Source: Pantoea eucrina
Lineage (GTDB): Bacteria > Pseudomonadota > Gammaproteobacteria > Enterobacterales > Enterobacteriaceae
Length of the DNA: 64,000 nt
Reading direction: 5' to 3'
Assembly: GCF_002095385.1 (NCBI RefSeq)
Contig: NZ_MIPP01000019.1
Coordinates: 1 to 64,000 of the forward strand
Shown here: one piece after another, positions 17,717 to 28,766 of the stretch
Layout of the letters: every line of letters begins with the position of its first letter
Numbering within the stretch: position 1 is the first letter of the stretch
The notes under the pieces: generated by a model
What the model saw: only the letters and a program-made list of their open reading frames with translations
Database searches by the model: none
What the model was told of the DNA's origin: nothing
Program-made: the position numbers and the translations under genes

Positions 17717-19776
17717 TCAGGGGTGCCGCTGACGCACGTGACTGACCTCCTGCAGCAGGTGCGTAATCCCTTCATCCGTAAACATCGCCTCCAGCGACAG
17801 CGTGAGCTTGCGGCGCCAGTTAGGGTAACTGTCCACCGTACCGGGCACGTTTACCGGCCGATCCATATCGAGCCACTCCTCCGGCTGCAGGCCAAGCAGG
17901 GCGCTGTTACTGGCCGCCACCAGGCGGTGAACCGCACGGTTTATCGCGCGGCGCATGGGCGCACGGCCGCGCTGAAGCGGATAGCGGTGCGCCAGCGCTC
18001 CCTGCTGCTGCAGCGTATGCAGCAGCGCCTTTTTTGCCGCCGCGCGCTCGCGGTACAGACCCGCCAGGATCGCTTTATCCGGATAGAGTCCCAGCCTGCT
18101 GCCCAGCGTTAAGTCATCACTCTGCCACCAGCCGCGCAGGGTAGGCATATCATGCGTGGTGACAACCGCCATCGCCTGCCGTGGCCAGGCTTCCGGCGCG
18201 CGAAACGCGCGCGTTGCCGTCTGCTCAAAGTAGAGCACTTTGTAGGAGTAGACGCCGCTGTCGCGCAGCTTAGCGACAATCGCTTCCGGTACGGTGCCCA
18301 GATCCTCACCTATCACCATACAGCGATGGCGCTGGCTCTCCAGCGCAAGAATGGCCAGCAGGGCATCAACCGGATAGTGAACGTAGGCGCCCTCAGCGGC
18401 CTTCTCATGTTGCGGGATCCACCAGAGGCGCAGCAGTGCCATTACGTGATCAATGCGCAGCGCGCCGCAGTCGCGCATATTGGCCCGCAGCAGATCGATC
18501 CACGGGGTAAACGCACGCATTGTCAGGATCTGCGGATCCATCGGTGGCAGCCCCCAGTTTTGCCCCAGCGGCCCCAGAATATCGGGCGGCGCACCCACGC
18601 TGGCCTGCAGACAATAGAGATCGCGTTCGCGCCAGGTCTCTGCGCCATCCTGTGCGACGCCTACCGCCAGATCGCGGTAGAGGCCAACCGGCATCTGCTG
18701 CGCGCAGCACACGGACCAGCAGGCCGCGAACTGAGAGGCAGCCAGCCACTGCAGCCAGAGGTAAAAGCGTACTTCGTCGCTATGTTCAATACGAAACGCC
18801 AGCACGGCGGCGCTGTCGGGATGCTGATACGCTTCCGGCCAGCTTTTCCAGCCGTACAGCGCAGGATTTTTGGCGCGCTGGTGCGCCTGCAGCGCATCAA
18901 ACAACGCCTGACTCAGCAGGCTCTGTCCGCCCGCTTTAACAAACGCATCAAATTCCTGCATTACCGGTTCATCCGGCGAACGTCGCCTGAACTGTCTCCA
19001 GGCAAGGCGTAAGCCTCCAGCTTTAGCGCGGTAACGGCGGCGTAATCCACGTATTCGCTGTCACGCGCGGCCGCAAGCCGCTGTTGGGTATCAGGCTGCT
19101 GCCACCACGCCTGCGCCGCCTCACTGAGTCTGAAATCCTCCACGCTATTGACGTCGATATAGAGCACATTCAGCCAGCGGCGCGAGGAGGGGCTGTAAGG
19201 GCTGGCACCCTCAGGATTAGCCGGAAAGAGGGCGTGCAGCGGATTAAGCCCGATAAATGCGCCGCCGCGCTGCGCGATCTCTGCCGCCATCTGGCGCAGA
19301 TCGCCAAAGTCGCCGATGCCCCAGTTGTGCTGCGATCGTAGCGTATAGAGCTGCACGCAGCAGCCCCAGAGCTTGTCGCCGGCCAGCAATGCCGGTGGCT
19401 CATAGCAGCGCGGTGGCGCAACAATCAGGCTGCAGCGCGACAGCAGCGCCGGCTGCGTCAGGGTCAGCTGATGATAGCCTTCCGGCAGTGCCGGCAACCG
19501 CAGCGTTTCACCAGGCTGGCACTCACCTGACCAGCGCTCGCCCGCTTCACTGGTCAGCTCCCATGCTGCCGCCCCGCTCAGCGCTGGCTCTACTACCACG
19601 GCTTCTCCGCCACGAAAAATCGCTACCGGGGGCAGCGCTGACGGTGTAGCGAGAGGCGGCTGTATGATCGTGTGCAGCCACTGCTCGGTGGCGGCCGGAA
19701 TGCGGCGCGGTCTGCCGTGAGCATCAATATATTCCGGCGCGATCAGCGCTGCCGGAGTAAGCGTTGTCATTGTCAT
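17717..19776 (-). pseudogene. malQ: malQ (4-alpha-glucanotransferase, amylomaltase) split by a one-base frameshift
   Basis: Two abutting minus-strand frames together make one MalQ. 19776-18961 encodes the first 271 codons; 18961-17717 encodes the C-terminal 414 residues, including [44 protein letters not shown] and THDMPTLRGWW, the catalytic blocks of glycoside hydrolase family 77. In the first frame the protein goes wrong after LKLEA. One added base near 19011-19014 (GCTTAC read as GCTTTAC) restores LRLAWRQFRRRSPDEPVMQE and joins the two parts; the sum, about 685 residues, fits the E. coli 694. MalQ transfers glucans between maltodextrins in the cytoplasm and is needed for maltose use. It may be a true mutation or a sequence error. 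The start overlaps the malP end closely. Confidence 0.88.
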
Positions 19777-19778
19777 CT

Positions 19779-22181
19779 TCAGCGCACCGCCTGCCAGATT
19801 CGTTGCTGATAGTCACGAATAGCGCGATCGGCGCTGAACATGCCGCAGCGTGCGGTATTCAGGATCGCCGCGCGGGTCCAGGCTTCACTATCGGCCCAGC
19901 GTTTTTCTGCATCCTGCTGCGCATTGAGATAGTGACGGAAATCGGCCAGTACCAGATAAGGATCGCCACCCTCCGCCCCGAGACTTTTCACCAGCGCATC
20001 AAATGCCGTGCAATCGCCGTCGCTAAACGTGCCATCCTCCAGCGCCGTCAGCACCTGATGCAGCTGTTTATCTTTTTTGCGCCAGACTGCCGGGGCGTAG
20101 CCCGCGCTCTTCAGCGCGCTGACCTGCTCCACGGTATGGCCAAAGATAAAGATGTTCTCGTCGCCAACCTCGCGGGCAATCTCCACGTTAGCGCCATCCA
20201 GCGTACCGATAGTCAGGGCGCCGTTCAGCGCCAGTTTCATATTGCCGGTGCCTGACGCCTCTTTGCCGGCCGTGGAGATCTGTTCCGAGAGATCGGCTGC
20301 CGGGATCAGCCTTTCTGCGACCGAGACGTTATAGTCCGGGATAAACACCACTTTCAGCCGATCGCCCACGCGCGGGTCAGCATTTATCGTCATGGCAACT
20401 TTGTTAATGGCATAGATAATATTTTTGGCCAGCGCATAACCAGGTGCAGCTTTTGCGCCAAACAGCATCACGCGCGGCGCCAGGTTGGCCTGCGGATCGC
20501 TGACCAGCGTCTGCCACAGCGCAATAATATGCAGTAGCATCAGATGCTGACGCTTGTACTCATGCAGCCGTTTTATTTGTACATCAAACAGCGCGTCCGG
20601 ATTGATCACAATGCCGGTTTTCTGTTCCACCCACTGTGCCAGATCGCGTTTGTTCTGCTGTTTGATGGCGCGATATTCTGCGCGGAATGAGGCATCCTCT
20701 GCCAGCGGCTCCAGCGCGCGCAGCGCGTCGAGATCGGTCAGCCAGGGTTTATTCAGCGAGCGGTCGATCAGTGCAGCCAGTGCCGGGTTGCACTGGTTGA
20801 TCCAGCGGCGCGGCGTCACGCCGTTTGTCACATTGTGGAATTTCGCCGGCCAGAGCGCGTGATATTCCGGAAAAAGATCCTCTGTCACCAGTTTTGAGTG
20901 CAGGGCAGCAACGCCGTTAACGGCAAAACAGGTCACCACGCAGAGGTTAGCCATACGCACCTGATGATTATGCACCACCGCCAGTCTGGCCCAGATGGCA
21001 GCATTACCGGGCCACTGCGCCTCAACCTGCTGCTTAAGTGCCGCATTGATGGCATTCACAATCATTATGTGGCGCGGCAGCAGGGTACGGAATAGCGTCA
21101 GATCCCAGCACTCCAGCGCCTCCGGCATCAGCGTGTGGTTGGTATAGGCGAAGGTGCGCTGCGTCAGCTGCCAGGCGCTTTCCCAGCTGAAATCATACTC
21201 ATCCAGCAGCAGGCGCATCAGTTCCGGAATCGCCAGAGTGGGATGCGTATCGTTGAGCTGAATGACTTCGCGATCGGCCAGCGTGTCAATAGCGTGACCC
21301 GCCTGCTGATGGCGGCGCAGAATATCCGCCAGCGAACAGGCGCACTGAAAATATTGCTGCATCAGGCGCAGTTTCTTACCCGCCTGATGGTTATCGTTAG
21401 GGTAGAGTACTTTAGTCAGCTTCTCTGCATCAATGCCCTGCTTTTCCGCCCGCAAAAAATCGCCGTTATTGAACCGCTGCAGGTCAAATGGCTGCGCGTG
21501 GCTCGCCTGCCACAGGCGCAGCGGCTGAACCACCCCGTTCTGGTAACCCACAACCGGCAGATCCCAGGCCTCACCCTGCAGCTGAAACGCCGGGATCCAG
21601 CGGTTTTTTCCCTGCTCAGTTTTCACCTTGCCGCCCAGATTAACCGTTACCGTCAGCGCCGCATTATGGCGAAACCAGGGGTAGCGATTTCGCCCCCAGT
21701 CATCCGGCCGCTCCTGCTGCGCGCCGTCGCTGAAATGCTGCCGGAACAGTCCATACTGATAATTGAGGCCATAACCGATAGCGGGCTGACCCGTGGTTGC
21801 CATCGCATCGAGAAAACAGGCGGCCAGGCGGCCCAGACCGCCGTTTCCCAGCGCCGGATCGATCTCCTGTTCCAGCACATCGCTCAGCGACTGCCCCTGT
21901 TGCTGCAGCAAATCGTTCAGCGCCGGGTACCAGCCGAGGTTAAGCAGGTTATTGCCGGTCAGACGGCCGGTGAGAAACTCCATCGAAATATAGTTAACGT
22001 GGCGCTGCGGTCCCGCTGCCGGCTGCGCGGGCAGTTCAGCCAGCAGTTCGGCAAGCGCACCGCTCAGGGCATGCCACCACTGCTGCCGGCTCATCGCCTG
22101 CGCGTCGGGCAGGCCAAAGCGCTGCCACTGTCGCGTCAGGGCAGCAGTAAAACGGTCGGAATCAAAAGGTAACTGGGTCAT
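19779..22181 (-). CDS. malP: Maltodextrin phosphorylase MalP
   Basis: An 800-residue glycogen/maltodextrin phosphorylase (E. coli 797). The PLP-binding region is visible in the C-terminal third as [20 protein letters not shown] (Lys is the Schiff base residue in GTGNMK). [17 protein letters not shown] and KRLHEYKRQ are also conserved. It releases glucose-1-phosphate from maltodextrins. It is first in malP-malQ, with the malQ ATG three bases beyond its stop, and has MalT boxes upstream. Confidence 0.96.
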   Translation of the reverse strand: MTQLPFDSDRFTAALTRQWQRFGLPDAQAMSRQQWWHALSGALAELLAELPAQPAAGPQRHVNYISMEFLTGRLTGNNLLNLGWYPALNDLLQQQGQSLSDVLEQEIDPALGNGGLGRLAACFLDAMATTGQPAIGYGLNYQYGLFRQHFSDGAQQERPDDWGRNRYPWFRHNAALTVTVNLGGKVKTEQGKNRWIPAFQLQGEAWDLPVVGYQNGVVQPLRLWQASHAQPFDLQRFNNGDFLRAEKQGIDAEKLTKVLYPNDNHQAGKKLRLMQQYFQCACSLADILRRHQQAGHAIDTLADREVIQLNDTHPTLAIPELMRLLLDEYDFSWESAWQLTQRTFAYTNHTLMPEALECWDLTLFRTLLPRHIMIVNAINAALKQQVEAQWPGNAAIWARLAVVHNHQVRMANLCVVTCFAVNGVAALHSKLVTEDLFPEYHALWPAKFHNVTNGVTPRRWINQCNPALAALIDRSLNKPWLTDLDALRALEPLAEDASFRAEYRAIKQQNKRDLAQWVEQKTGIVINPDALFDVQIKRLHEYKRQHLMLLHIIALWQTLVSDPQANLAPRVMLFGAKAAPGYALAKNIIYAINKVAMTINADPRVGDRLKVVFIPDYNVSVAERLIPAADLSEQISTAGKEASGTGNMKLALNGALTIGTLDGANVEIAREVGDENIFIFGHTVEQVSALKSAGYAPAVWRKKDKQLHQVLTALEDGTFSDGDCTAFDALVKSLGAEGGDPYLVLADFRHYLNAQQDAEKRWADSEAWTRAAILNTARCGMFSADRAIRDYQQRIWQAVR

Positions 22182-22240
22182 GGCTTAAGCATCCGTCAGA
22201 GGAAGAGGTCAGCGTGCATTTTGCCTGCGCCGGTTGTGTA

Positions 22241-22291
22241 TCTCCTCCTCCCCGGCACTATTCAGGCAGGAGGATAGAGAGGGAGGAGAGG
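22241..22291. promoter_or_regulatory. MalT boxes in the malP/malT intergenic region
   Basis: CCTCCTCCCC at 22244-22253 reads GGGGAGGAGG on the minus strand, a near-perfect MalT box pointing to malP. GGAGGAT near 22269 and GGGAGGAG near 22280 read on the plus strand. The rest of the 275-base gap would hold the malT promoter; a TGTGA half-site lies at 22320-22324. Confidence 0.7.
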
Positions 22292-22456
22292 GTAAGGAAA
22301 CTCCGAAAGCGTGACAGGAGTGTGATACCCCTCGCTTTTGTTAAGCCGCGCTGCTGAGTTCGCTTGCATTAAGATGGCGTATGGATAACGTGTATGTCGA
22401 ATAATTACGAAGCGTAAAATAATACTGCGCAGACGTTAACGGAGGAGCGTGCGTCG

Positions 22457-25159
22457 ATGTTGATCCCGTCAAAACTGAGTCGTCCTGTGCGCCATGACGC
22501 CATGGTGGTCCGTAGCCGTCTGCTGCAGAAACTGAATGCCGCCGCCGTTTACCGGTTAGTGCTGATTACCAGTCCCGCAGGGTACGGTAAAACCACGCTG
22601 ATTTCGCAGTGGGCGGCAGAAAAGCGCGACCTGGGCTGGTATTCGCTGGATGAGGGGGATAATCAGCCGGAACGGTTTGCTGACTATCTGATTGCTGCGC
22701 TGCAGCAGGCCACTCAGGGCAGCTGCAGCCGCAGTGAATCACTGGCGCAAAAGCGGCACTACGTTAATCTCAATGCGCTTTTCTCGCAGCTGTTTATTGA
22801 GCTGGCTGACTATCAGCGTCCGGCCTGGCTGGTTATTGACGATTACCATCATATTACCAATCCGGTTATTCATGAGGCGATGCGCTTTTTTCTGAAGCAT
22901 CAGCCGGAAAATCTGACCCTGGTGGTGCTGTCGCGCGGTCTGCCACAGCTGGGCATCGCCAATTTGCGCGTGCGTGAACAGCTGCTGGAGCTGAGCAGCC
23001 AGCAGCTCGCCTTTACGCACGATGAAGCTAAACAATTTTTTGATAACCGGCTGCAGGCGCCGCTGCCCGGTGAAGAGAGCGACCAGCTGTGTGATGATGT
23101 GGCTGGCTGGGCGACCGCACTGCAGCTGATTGCTATCTCAGCCCGGCAGGGCGCAGGCTCAGCGCAGGACTCCGCGCGCCGTTTATCAGGCATCAACGCC
23201 AGCCATCTCACCGATTATCTGGTTGAGGAGGTTTTGGATACTGTCGATGCCGATACCCGCCAGTTCCTGCTGAAGAGTGCGCTGCTGCGCTCGATGAATG
23301 ATGCCCTCGTGACGTCAGTCACGGGTGAAAATAATGGCCGCATGCGGCTGGAGGAGATTGAGCGGCAGGGGCTGTTTTTGCAGCGCATGGATAATGCGGG
23401 CGAGTGGTTCAGCTACCATCCACTGTTTGGCAGTTTTCTGCGCCAGCGCTGTCAGTGGGAGCTTAGCGCGGAGCTGCCGGCCCTGCATCGTGCGGCGGCG
23501 CGAGGCTGGATGAGGCAGGGTTTCCCGGGCGAGGCGATCCACCATGCCCTGGCCTCGGGTGATACCGATATGCTGCGCGACGTGCTGCTGGAGCACGCCT
23601 GGACCCTGTTTAATCAAAGCGAACTGGCGCTGCTGGAGTCTTCCCTGCGGGTTCTGCCATGGCCACTGTTGCTGGAAAACCCGGAGCTGGTGCTGCTGCA
23701 GGCGTGGCTGATGCAGAGCCAGCATCGTTTTTCCGAAGTTAACAGCCTGCTGGCGCAGTTTGAACAGCAGCGCTGCTGTGAGATGGATGCCTCCCTGCAG
23801 GGCGAGCTGCACGCAATACGCGCTCAGGTGGCCATTAACGATGGCAATGCGGAAGAGGCCGCGCAGCTGGCGCGTCTTGCTCTGCAGCTGCTGCCGGCGT
23901 CGAAAAGCTACAGCCGCATTGTCGCGACCTCTGTCCACGGTGAGGTCATGCACTGTAAAGGAGAGCTGGCTGATTCACTGGCGCTGATGCGTCAGACAGA
24001 GCAGATGGCGCGGCAGGAAGAGACCTGGCACTACGTTCTCTGGAGCCTGATCCAGCAGAGCGAGATTCTGTTTGCGCAGGGATTTTTACAATCGGCATGG
24101 GAGATGCAGGAAAAGGCGTTTCGTCTGGTTCACGAACAGCATCTCGCACAATTTCCGCTGCATGAGTTTCTGTTACGCATTCGCGCGCAGCTATTCTGGG
24201 CCTGGGGTCGGCTTGATGAAGCTGAACAGGCGGCTCGCAGTGGTATGCAGGTACTGCGCGGCTTTCCTCCGCAGCAGCAGATCCAGTGTCTGGGACTGCT
24301 GATCCAGTGCTCGCTGGCGCGGGGTAATCTGGATAATGCCCGGTCGCACATTACCCGGCTGGAGAATCTGCTCAATAATGGCACGCTGCATATCGACTGG
24401 ATCGCCAACGCGGATAAAGCGCGTATCCTTTACTGGCAGCTGACCGGGGATAGCGCCAGCGCCAGTCAGTGGCTGCGCGTTACCTCCCGGCCGGCCAGCG
24501 CCAATAATCACTTCTTACAGGAGCAGTGGCGTAACGTGGCGCGGGCACAGCTTCTGGCGGGCGATCTGATTCAGGCGGAAGTGATTCTGGATGAGCTGAA
24601 TGAGAATGCCCGGACGCTTCAGCTCACCAGCGATTTTAACAGCAACCTGCTGCTGCTTAATCAGCTTTACTGGCAGACTAATCGTAAACCCGATGCACAG
24701 CGGGTGCTGATTGCCGCCCTGAAGCTGGCGCGCAGTACAGGGTTTATGAGTCAGTTTGTGATTGAGGGCGAGATCATGGCGCAGCAGCTGCGGCAGCTGT
24801 TGCAGCTTTCGGTGCTGGAAGAGATAGATGAACATCGCGCCCGCCGCATCCTGCACGAAATTAATAAGTATCACCGGCATAAATTTGCCCATTTTGATGA
24901 GGGCTTTGTCAGCCGTTTACTCAACCACCCCGATGTTCCGGAGCTGGTCCGCACCAGCCCACTGACGCAGCGCGAATGGCAGGTGCTGGGTCTGATCTAT
25001 TCCGGTTACAGCAATGAGCAGATTGCCGGCGAGCTTGATGTCGCCGCCACCACCATTAAAACCCATATCCGCAACCTCTATCAGAAGCTGGGAGTGACCC
25101 ATCGCAATGAAGCCATGCATGAGGCGCGGTCGATGCTAAGGCTAATGGGGTATGTGTAA
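22457..25159 (+). CDS. malT: MalT, ATP- and maltotriose-dependent transcription activator of the mal regulon
   Basis: A 900-residue STAND-family regulator, close in length to E. coli MalT (901). Walker A is SPAGYGKTT at residues 39-47 and Walker B lies in [10 protein letters not shown] long superhelical sensor of TPR-like repeats (roughly 440-800) follows. The C-terminal LuxR helix-turn-helix is [20 protein letters not shown] and on to [11 protein letters not shown]. The start [12 protein letters not shown] is the conserved MalT N-terminus and GGAGGAG precedes it. It activates malEFG, malK-lamB-malM and malPQ, whose boxes are present in this window. Confidence 0.97.
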   Translation: MLIPSKLSRPVRHDAMVVRSRLLQKLNAAAVYRLVLITSPAGYGKTTLISQWAAEKRDLGWYSLDEGDNQPERFADYLIAALQQATQGSCSRSESLAQKRHYVNLNALFSQLFIELADYQRPAWLVIDDYHHITNPVIHEAMRFFLKHQPENLTLVVLSRGLPQLGIANLRVREQLLELSSQQLAFTHDEAKQFFDNRLQAPLPGEESDQLCDDVAGWATALQLIAISARQGAGSAQDSARRLSGINASHLTDYLVEEVLDTVDADTRQFLLKSALLRSMNDALVTSVTGENNGRMRLEEIERQGLFLQRMDNAGEWFSYHPLFGSFLRQRCQWELSAELPALHRAAARGWMRQGFPGEAIHHALASGDTDMLRDVLLEHAWTLFNQSELALLESSLRVLPWPLLLENPELVLLQAWLMQSQHRFSEVNSLLAQFEQQRCCEMDASLQGELHAIRAQVAINDGNAEEAAQLARLALQLLPASKSYSRIVATSVHGEVMHCKGELADSLALMRQTEQMARQEETWHYVLWSLIQQSEILFAQGFLQSAWEMQEKAFRLVHEQHLAQFPLHEFLLRIRAQLFWAWGRLDEAEQAARSGMQVLRGFPPQQQIQCLGLLIQCSLARGNLDNARSHITRLENLLNNGTLHIDWIANADKARILYWQLTGDSASASQWLRVTSRPASANNHFLQEQWRNVARAQLLAGDLIQAEVILDELNENARTLQLTSDFNSNLLLLNQLYWQTNRKPDAQRVLIAALKLARSTGFMSQFVIEGEIMAQQLRQLLQLSVLEEIDEHRARRILHEINKYHRHKFAHFDEGFVSRLLNHPDVPELVRTSPLTQREWQVLGLIYSGYSNEQIAGELDVAATTIKTHIRNLYQKLGVTHRNEAMHEARSMLRLMGYV

Positions 25160-25241
25160 ACGCCATTAAGCGATACGCAATCCCGCATTACGCGCTATAC
25201 CTTACCAGTACGCTTTTTTTTACCCATCGGTGAGGTGAAGC

Positions 25242-25769
25242 ATGAGTTCAATCGCATCAGCGACAGAACAGGCCAGCGATCTGTCTGCATTTATCGGAAC
25301 CCATTTTGTTTATACCTATGACAACGGCTGGAAATATGAGTGGTATGCCCGTAACGCCACCACCTGCGACTACCGTATTCATCAGGGACTGGTAGGGGGA
25401 CGCTGGGTTACCCATCAGAAGATGCATGCGGTGCAGTTTGCACCCGGTATCTATAAGGTTGACTGGCATGAACCCACCGGCACCTGCGTAAGCCTGCTGT
25501 TCGACCTCGAACGTAAACTTATTCACGGTACGATTTTTTTCCCGCAGTGGATCGCCGGGGAGGGGCAGCATCCGGAAAAAACGATCTGTTATCAGAATGA
25601 ATTCATTGAAGATATGCAGCGTTTTCGTGACGAGGGACCGGCCTATCCCTATATTATTATCCCGGAATTTGCTCAGGTCACTTATATGAAAAATGAGGGG
25701 CCGGACAATGACGACGTGATCAACATGGCACCGGGACAGATGCCGGCAAATTACTTTGAAAATAAATAA
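25242..25769 (+). CDS. padC: Phenolic acid decarboxylase
   Basis: A 175-residue lipocalin-like enzyme of the PadC/Fdc-independent phenolic acid decarboxylase family. Typical blocks are FIGTHFVYTYDNGWKYEWY, YRIHQGLVGGRWV and HEPTGTCVSL, which include the catalytic Tyr and Glu region. It decarboxylates ferulic, p-coumaric and caffeic acids to vinyl phenols, a detoxification step useful on plants. No padR repressor gene is adjacent. GGTGAGG lies before the ATG. Confidence 0.93.
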   Translation: MSSIASATEQASDLSAFIGTHFVYTYDNGWKYEWYARNATTCDYRIHQGLVGGRWVTHQKMHAVQFAPGIYKVDWHEPTGTCVSLLFDLERKLIHGTIFFPQWIAGEGQHPEKTICYQNEFIEDMQRFRDEGPAYPYIIIPEFAQVTYMKNEGPDNDDVINMAPGQMPANYFENK

Positions 25770-25773
25770 CGCT

Positions 25774-25832
25774 ATAACCGGAATCTCCCACTTTAAGTGA
25801 CAGCGTCACTTAAAGTGGGAGATTCCGGTTAT
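25774..25832. repeat. 28-base perfect inverted repeat after padC
   Basis: Two 28-base arms, beginning ATAACCGGAATC and ending GATTCCGGTTAT, are exact reverse complements around a three-base AGC loop. It starts four bases after the padC stop codon. There is no long T-run. It could act as a terminator of padC, but the perfection and length are unusual and a mobile-element relic is possible. Confidence 0.9.
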
Positions 25833-25967
25833 CAATATAAGTTTTCATTTCCTGGCATTATTAACTATTAAAAGCAGTTGGTTACAGGCGTCCTGGCCAG
25901 ACTTCGCTATGCTCAATAGTGCGCTACGCTAACATTATGTGCCTTTACGCTGCGAGGTAAGAGAAGG

Positions 25968-26699
25968 ATGCTGCTGAGAAAAAAGAAGTTACGTTCGCAC
26001 AGCGAAGATCGCCTGCTGGCGCTCACGCTGGCGACCACTGCAGGTATACTTAACGCCATGGCATTCGGTGCTTTTGGTTTTTTCCCCTCCCACATGACCG
26101 GTAACACCTCCCAAATCTCCGCTGAAGTTTCAGGCTCCGATCTGCAGGATCTGCTGTTTCTGGCCGGCTTAATTCTGGCATTTGTCACCGGCTCAATGAT
26201 CGCGCGCCTGACGGTTGCCTGGGGTCTTAAACGCAATATCAGGACCATTTTTTGTCAGGTGCTTTTCATTGAGGGACTGCTTCTGCTACTGACGTCAGTG
26301 GTGGAGATCCTGTGGTACTCAGAACGTAACAACGGTGAAATCCTGGTCACGCTCGGACTGCTGATGGGGATCCATAATTCCACCTCGACACAGCTCTCGT
26401 CTGGTCGCGTACGCTCAACGCACGTAACCGGTACGCTGACCGATGCCGGTATTGCGCTGGGCTCGTTTCTGCGGGCAACGTTCAGCAGCAGCGAAGCGGG
26501 GGAGCGCCATCTGCATCGCAAGCTTCTTTATACCCACCTTGTAACCATCTTCTCTTTTCTTACCGGCTGCGTGGCGGGCTATCTGCTGTTCCGGCACTTT
26601 GGCTTTAACGCAATGGCTATGCTGGGAATCGCGCTTTCGCTGATTGCAGCAGGCGGCATTGCCCGTACGCTGCATCTTACCGGCGTACGTTTCTGGTAA
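25968..26699 (+). CDS. YoaK/DUF1275-family membrane protein
   Basis: A 243-residue protein with about six membrane helices. Both repeats of the family signature are visible: GILNAMAFGAFGFFPSHMTGNTSQ near residue 25 (NAxxFxxxGxxxxHMTGN) and QLSSGRVRSTHVTGTLTDAG near residue 145. The function of this family is not known. It stands alone, with a terminator behind it. Confidence 0.85.
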   Translation: MLLRKKKLRSHSEDRLLALTLATTAGILNAMAFGAFGFFPSHMTGNTSQISAEVSGSDLQDLLFLAGLILAFVTGSMIARLTVAWGLKRNIRTIFCQVLFIEGLLLLLTSVVEILWYSERNNGEILVTLGLLMGIHNSTSTQLSSGRVRSTHVTGTLTDAGIALGSFLRATFSSSEAGERHLHRKLLYTHLVTIFSFLTGCVAGYLLFRHFGFNAMAMLGIALSLIAAGGIARTLHLTGVRFW

Positions 26700-26712
26700 C
26701 CCGACAAACTAT

Positions 26713-26736
26713 ACAGCACTCCGGTGCTGTTTTTTG
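26713..26736 (+). terminator. Terminator of the YoaK-like gene
   Basis: ACAGCAC, loop TCCG, GTGCTGT is followed directly by a T-run, 13 bases after the stop codon. Confidence 0.85.
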
Positions 26737-27442
26737 CTGATAAAACCGGCAACGCTGGGTGAATTCTGCAGGGTACCAGTGCTGCAATACCTGCAGAATT
26801 CACGTAGCGACGCCGATTTTTTGAGCTGAAGCGCCACACCCATCATCACAACTCCCGTCAATGCCCTCTTTATAAGTTCATATAAGTCCAATTATATGAA
26901 GTTGGTGACTTCAGGCACGCATAACGCGATAAGGCAGAGGGATGGGGCATGAAGCGTGTGTGCTGGCTGGTAAAGCGCTTCCGGTCGCTATACATACATG
27001 GCAACCCTGTAACACAAATGCGGAAATCACGTAAGGTGCGCATTCATGCGCACCTGGTTACTCATGCATCTGCTTACGCCGTAGGTCGTCTTTTATCATC
27101 CCGTTTAACAGCGGCGAAGAGTTAACTGGCATTTGCATACTCTCCGGTAATGCTGGCGAAATTGCACATATCATTTATGGCCATGCGTTTTCCGGTTCTG
27201 ATAAAAGCATTTTTACCGCATCAGATTTGTCAATCGGTTTTTATTAAAATATGCTAACGTATAATGAAATTATTTTTTGTTGGAAATAATGTATTGATGA
27301 GATAATGTTTGCTGGAAACCCTCCCGTCTTTTTTTGTAAAAATTCTCTAAAGAATTGGCTGGTGCTGCCGATATTAAGGTTAAAGCCCAATTGATAATAA
27401 AAAGACGTTAATTGGCTATTTTTCGCTTCAAGGATGAATAAA
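26737..27442. other. Gene-free stretch of about 700 bases with several inverted repeats
   Basis: No convincing gene was seen on either strand. It holds three hairpins: 26759-26803 (14-base arms, GTGAATTCTGCAGG), 26877-26900 (TTCATATAA / TTATATGAA, nine bases) and 27034-27055 (AGGTGCGCA / TGCGCACCT, nine bases). The right-hand half becomes AT-rich and should contain the promoter for the lipoprotein gene at 27443. Confidence 0.6.
26759..26803. repeat. Inverted repeat with 14-base arms
   Basis: GTGAATTCTGCAGG and CCTGCAGAATTCAC are exact reverse complements separated by 17 bases. There is no T-run on either side, so it is not a standard terminator. Confidence 0.8.
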
Positions 27443-28666
27443 ATGAAATTCAAATTACGATCAGCTCTGCTGATTGCAGCAATTGCGGGCCTTTCCGGCT
27501 GTGATAAAAACGATATCGATTGTGATACCAGCTCGCTGCAGGACAGCCTGAGCAAACGCCTTCTCACCGTTTTTGCTGAAAAAGCTGGTAGCAATGAAAG
27601 TCTTAATGACCTGCTGAAGCATGTTAAAGTCACCCTCGCTGATTATCATAAGGATGAGGAGCACTCTACAGAAAACATGGCGCAATGTTCCGTCAAGGTT
27701 ACTTTTACTGACGCGCGCGCATCCAGCACTGCAATAGTCGGAACAGCTAATTATCAGCTGTTGAAAAATGGCGATCGTGATCCGTCAATCAACGATGCTT
27801 CCATCTGGGATGGCATTGATCGGAAAAACTTCAAACCTGTTAAAATCGATGAAACCGTTGAGCAAAAAGAATGGCGCGAGCAACAGGAAAAGATTGCAGC
27901 CGATAAAGCACGTGCAGAAGAAGCGATAAAAGCGAAAGAAGCAGCAAAACAAGCAGAATTGTTAAAAGAGATTAACTCAGCTAAGCAAAGCAGCAATGAT
28001 GCGTTTAAAGCGGTAAATAGTGACCAACTTATGCTGTTGTTCCTGGCGAACTCCGGCAGACAAGTCAGTGATGAAGAGAAGTTAAGCCTTCTGAGTGGCC
28101 GATGGAATGCTGAGCGCGATCCTTTTAAGAAAAACGACATGAAGCAGTCGGAGCTGGAATCTGCTGAAAACCAGCTTGCCGCATTTAAAGGCATTAAATT
28201 GATTAAAATCAGTCGTCTTAATTACCGCATGAATGGTAAAAAAGCGACAGCGGAAAAAAGCATAGTCACCTCAGCTTTTATGAACATGCGTAAACCGGAC
28301 GATTATGATTTTGACACAAAGAGTTTCCCGATGAACATGTCCGGTTGCAATGATTCGCTCAAATATGGCCCTGAACTTCTTTATAACACGCGGCAAAATG
28401 TTAAAGTAAACCTGATTAAAAACGCCGCAGCCTGCAGTTATTCGCCAGCGAATGAAGATGAAGCCCGCCGTATCTCTGGCATTCTGTCAGACATTCCGCC
28501 GGCTGCGTTCAGCGCAGACAGCACTGCATATCTGCTGATCACGGATTATGATGCCGATAAGGTAGATATCAATACTGTCCTGATTCGCTCTGACGTTGAT
28601 ATCTTCAGTCGTTCAGTGGATGTACTCAATGACAAAGCCCCGGTTTTAACCTGGACTTTGCAGTGA
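27443..28666 (+). CDS. Lipoprotein of unknown function
   Basis: A 407-residue protein with a lipoprotein signal (MKFKLRSALLIAAIAGLSGC); Cys20 would be lipidated and Asp follows it, the inner-membrane retention signal. Residues about 140-185 are a charged Ala/Lys/Glu-rich helix, probably a coiled coil (WREQQEKIAADKARAEEAIK and on). The C-terminal part is globular with two further Cys. I use the ATG at 27443 because AAGGA then stands nine bases upstream; the ATG at 27434 directly abuts AAGG. I do not recognise a family. It heads three consecutive envelope genes and is more AT-rich than the genes around it. Confidence 0.75.
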   Translation: MKFKLRSALLIAAIAGLSGCDKNDIDCDTSSLQDSLSKRLLTVFAEKAGSNESLNDLLKHVKVTLADYHKDEEHSTENMAQCSVKVTFTDARASSTAIVGTANYQLLKNGDRDPSINDASIWDGIDRKNFKPVKIDETVEQKEWREQQEKIAADKARAEEAIKAKEAAKQAELLKEINSAKQSSNDAFKAVNSDQLMLLFLANSGRQVSDEEKLSLLSGRWNAERDPFKKNDMKQSELESAENQLAAFKGIKLIKISRLNYRMNGKKATAEKSIVTSAFMNMRKPDDYDFDTKSFPMNMSGCNDSLKYGPELLYNTRQNVKVNLIKNAAACSYSPANEDEARRISGILSDIPPAAFSADSTAYLLITDYDADKVDINTVLIRSDVDIFSRSVDVLNDKAPVLTWTLQ

Positions 28667-28766
28667 TTTTTAGGCATTTAAACTGATAATTAAATTTTGA
28701 CACTTAATCTTTCAGGCTGCTGCGAAAAATCAATCTTCGTACTGCCTGTTATTAAAGGAATATGGG

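Noticed and set aside
18152-19012. 286-codon plus-strand open frame
   Set aside because: Antisense to malQ and spanning its frameshift; no protein features.
17717-19776. Two separate genes in place of malQ
   Set aside because: Both frames align with consecutive parts of one amylomaltase and a single base restores continuity.
21135-22172. 345-codon plus-strand open frame
   Set aside because: Antisense to malP, no ribosome site or recognisable domain.
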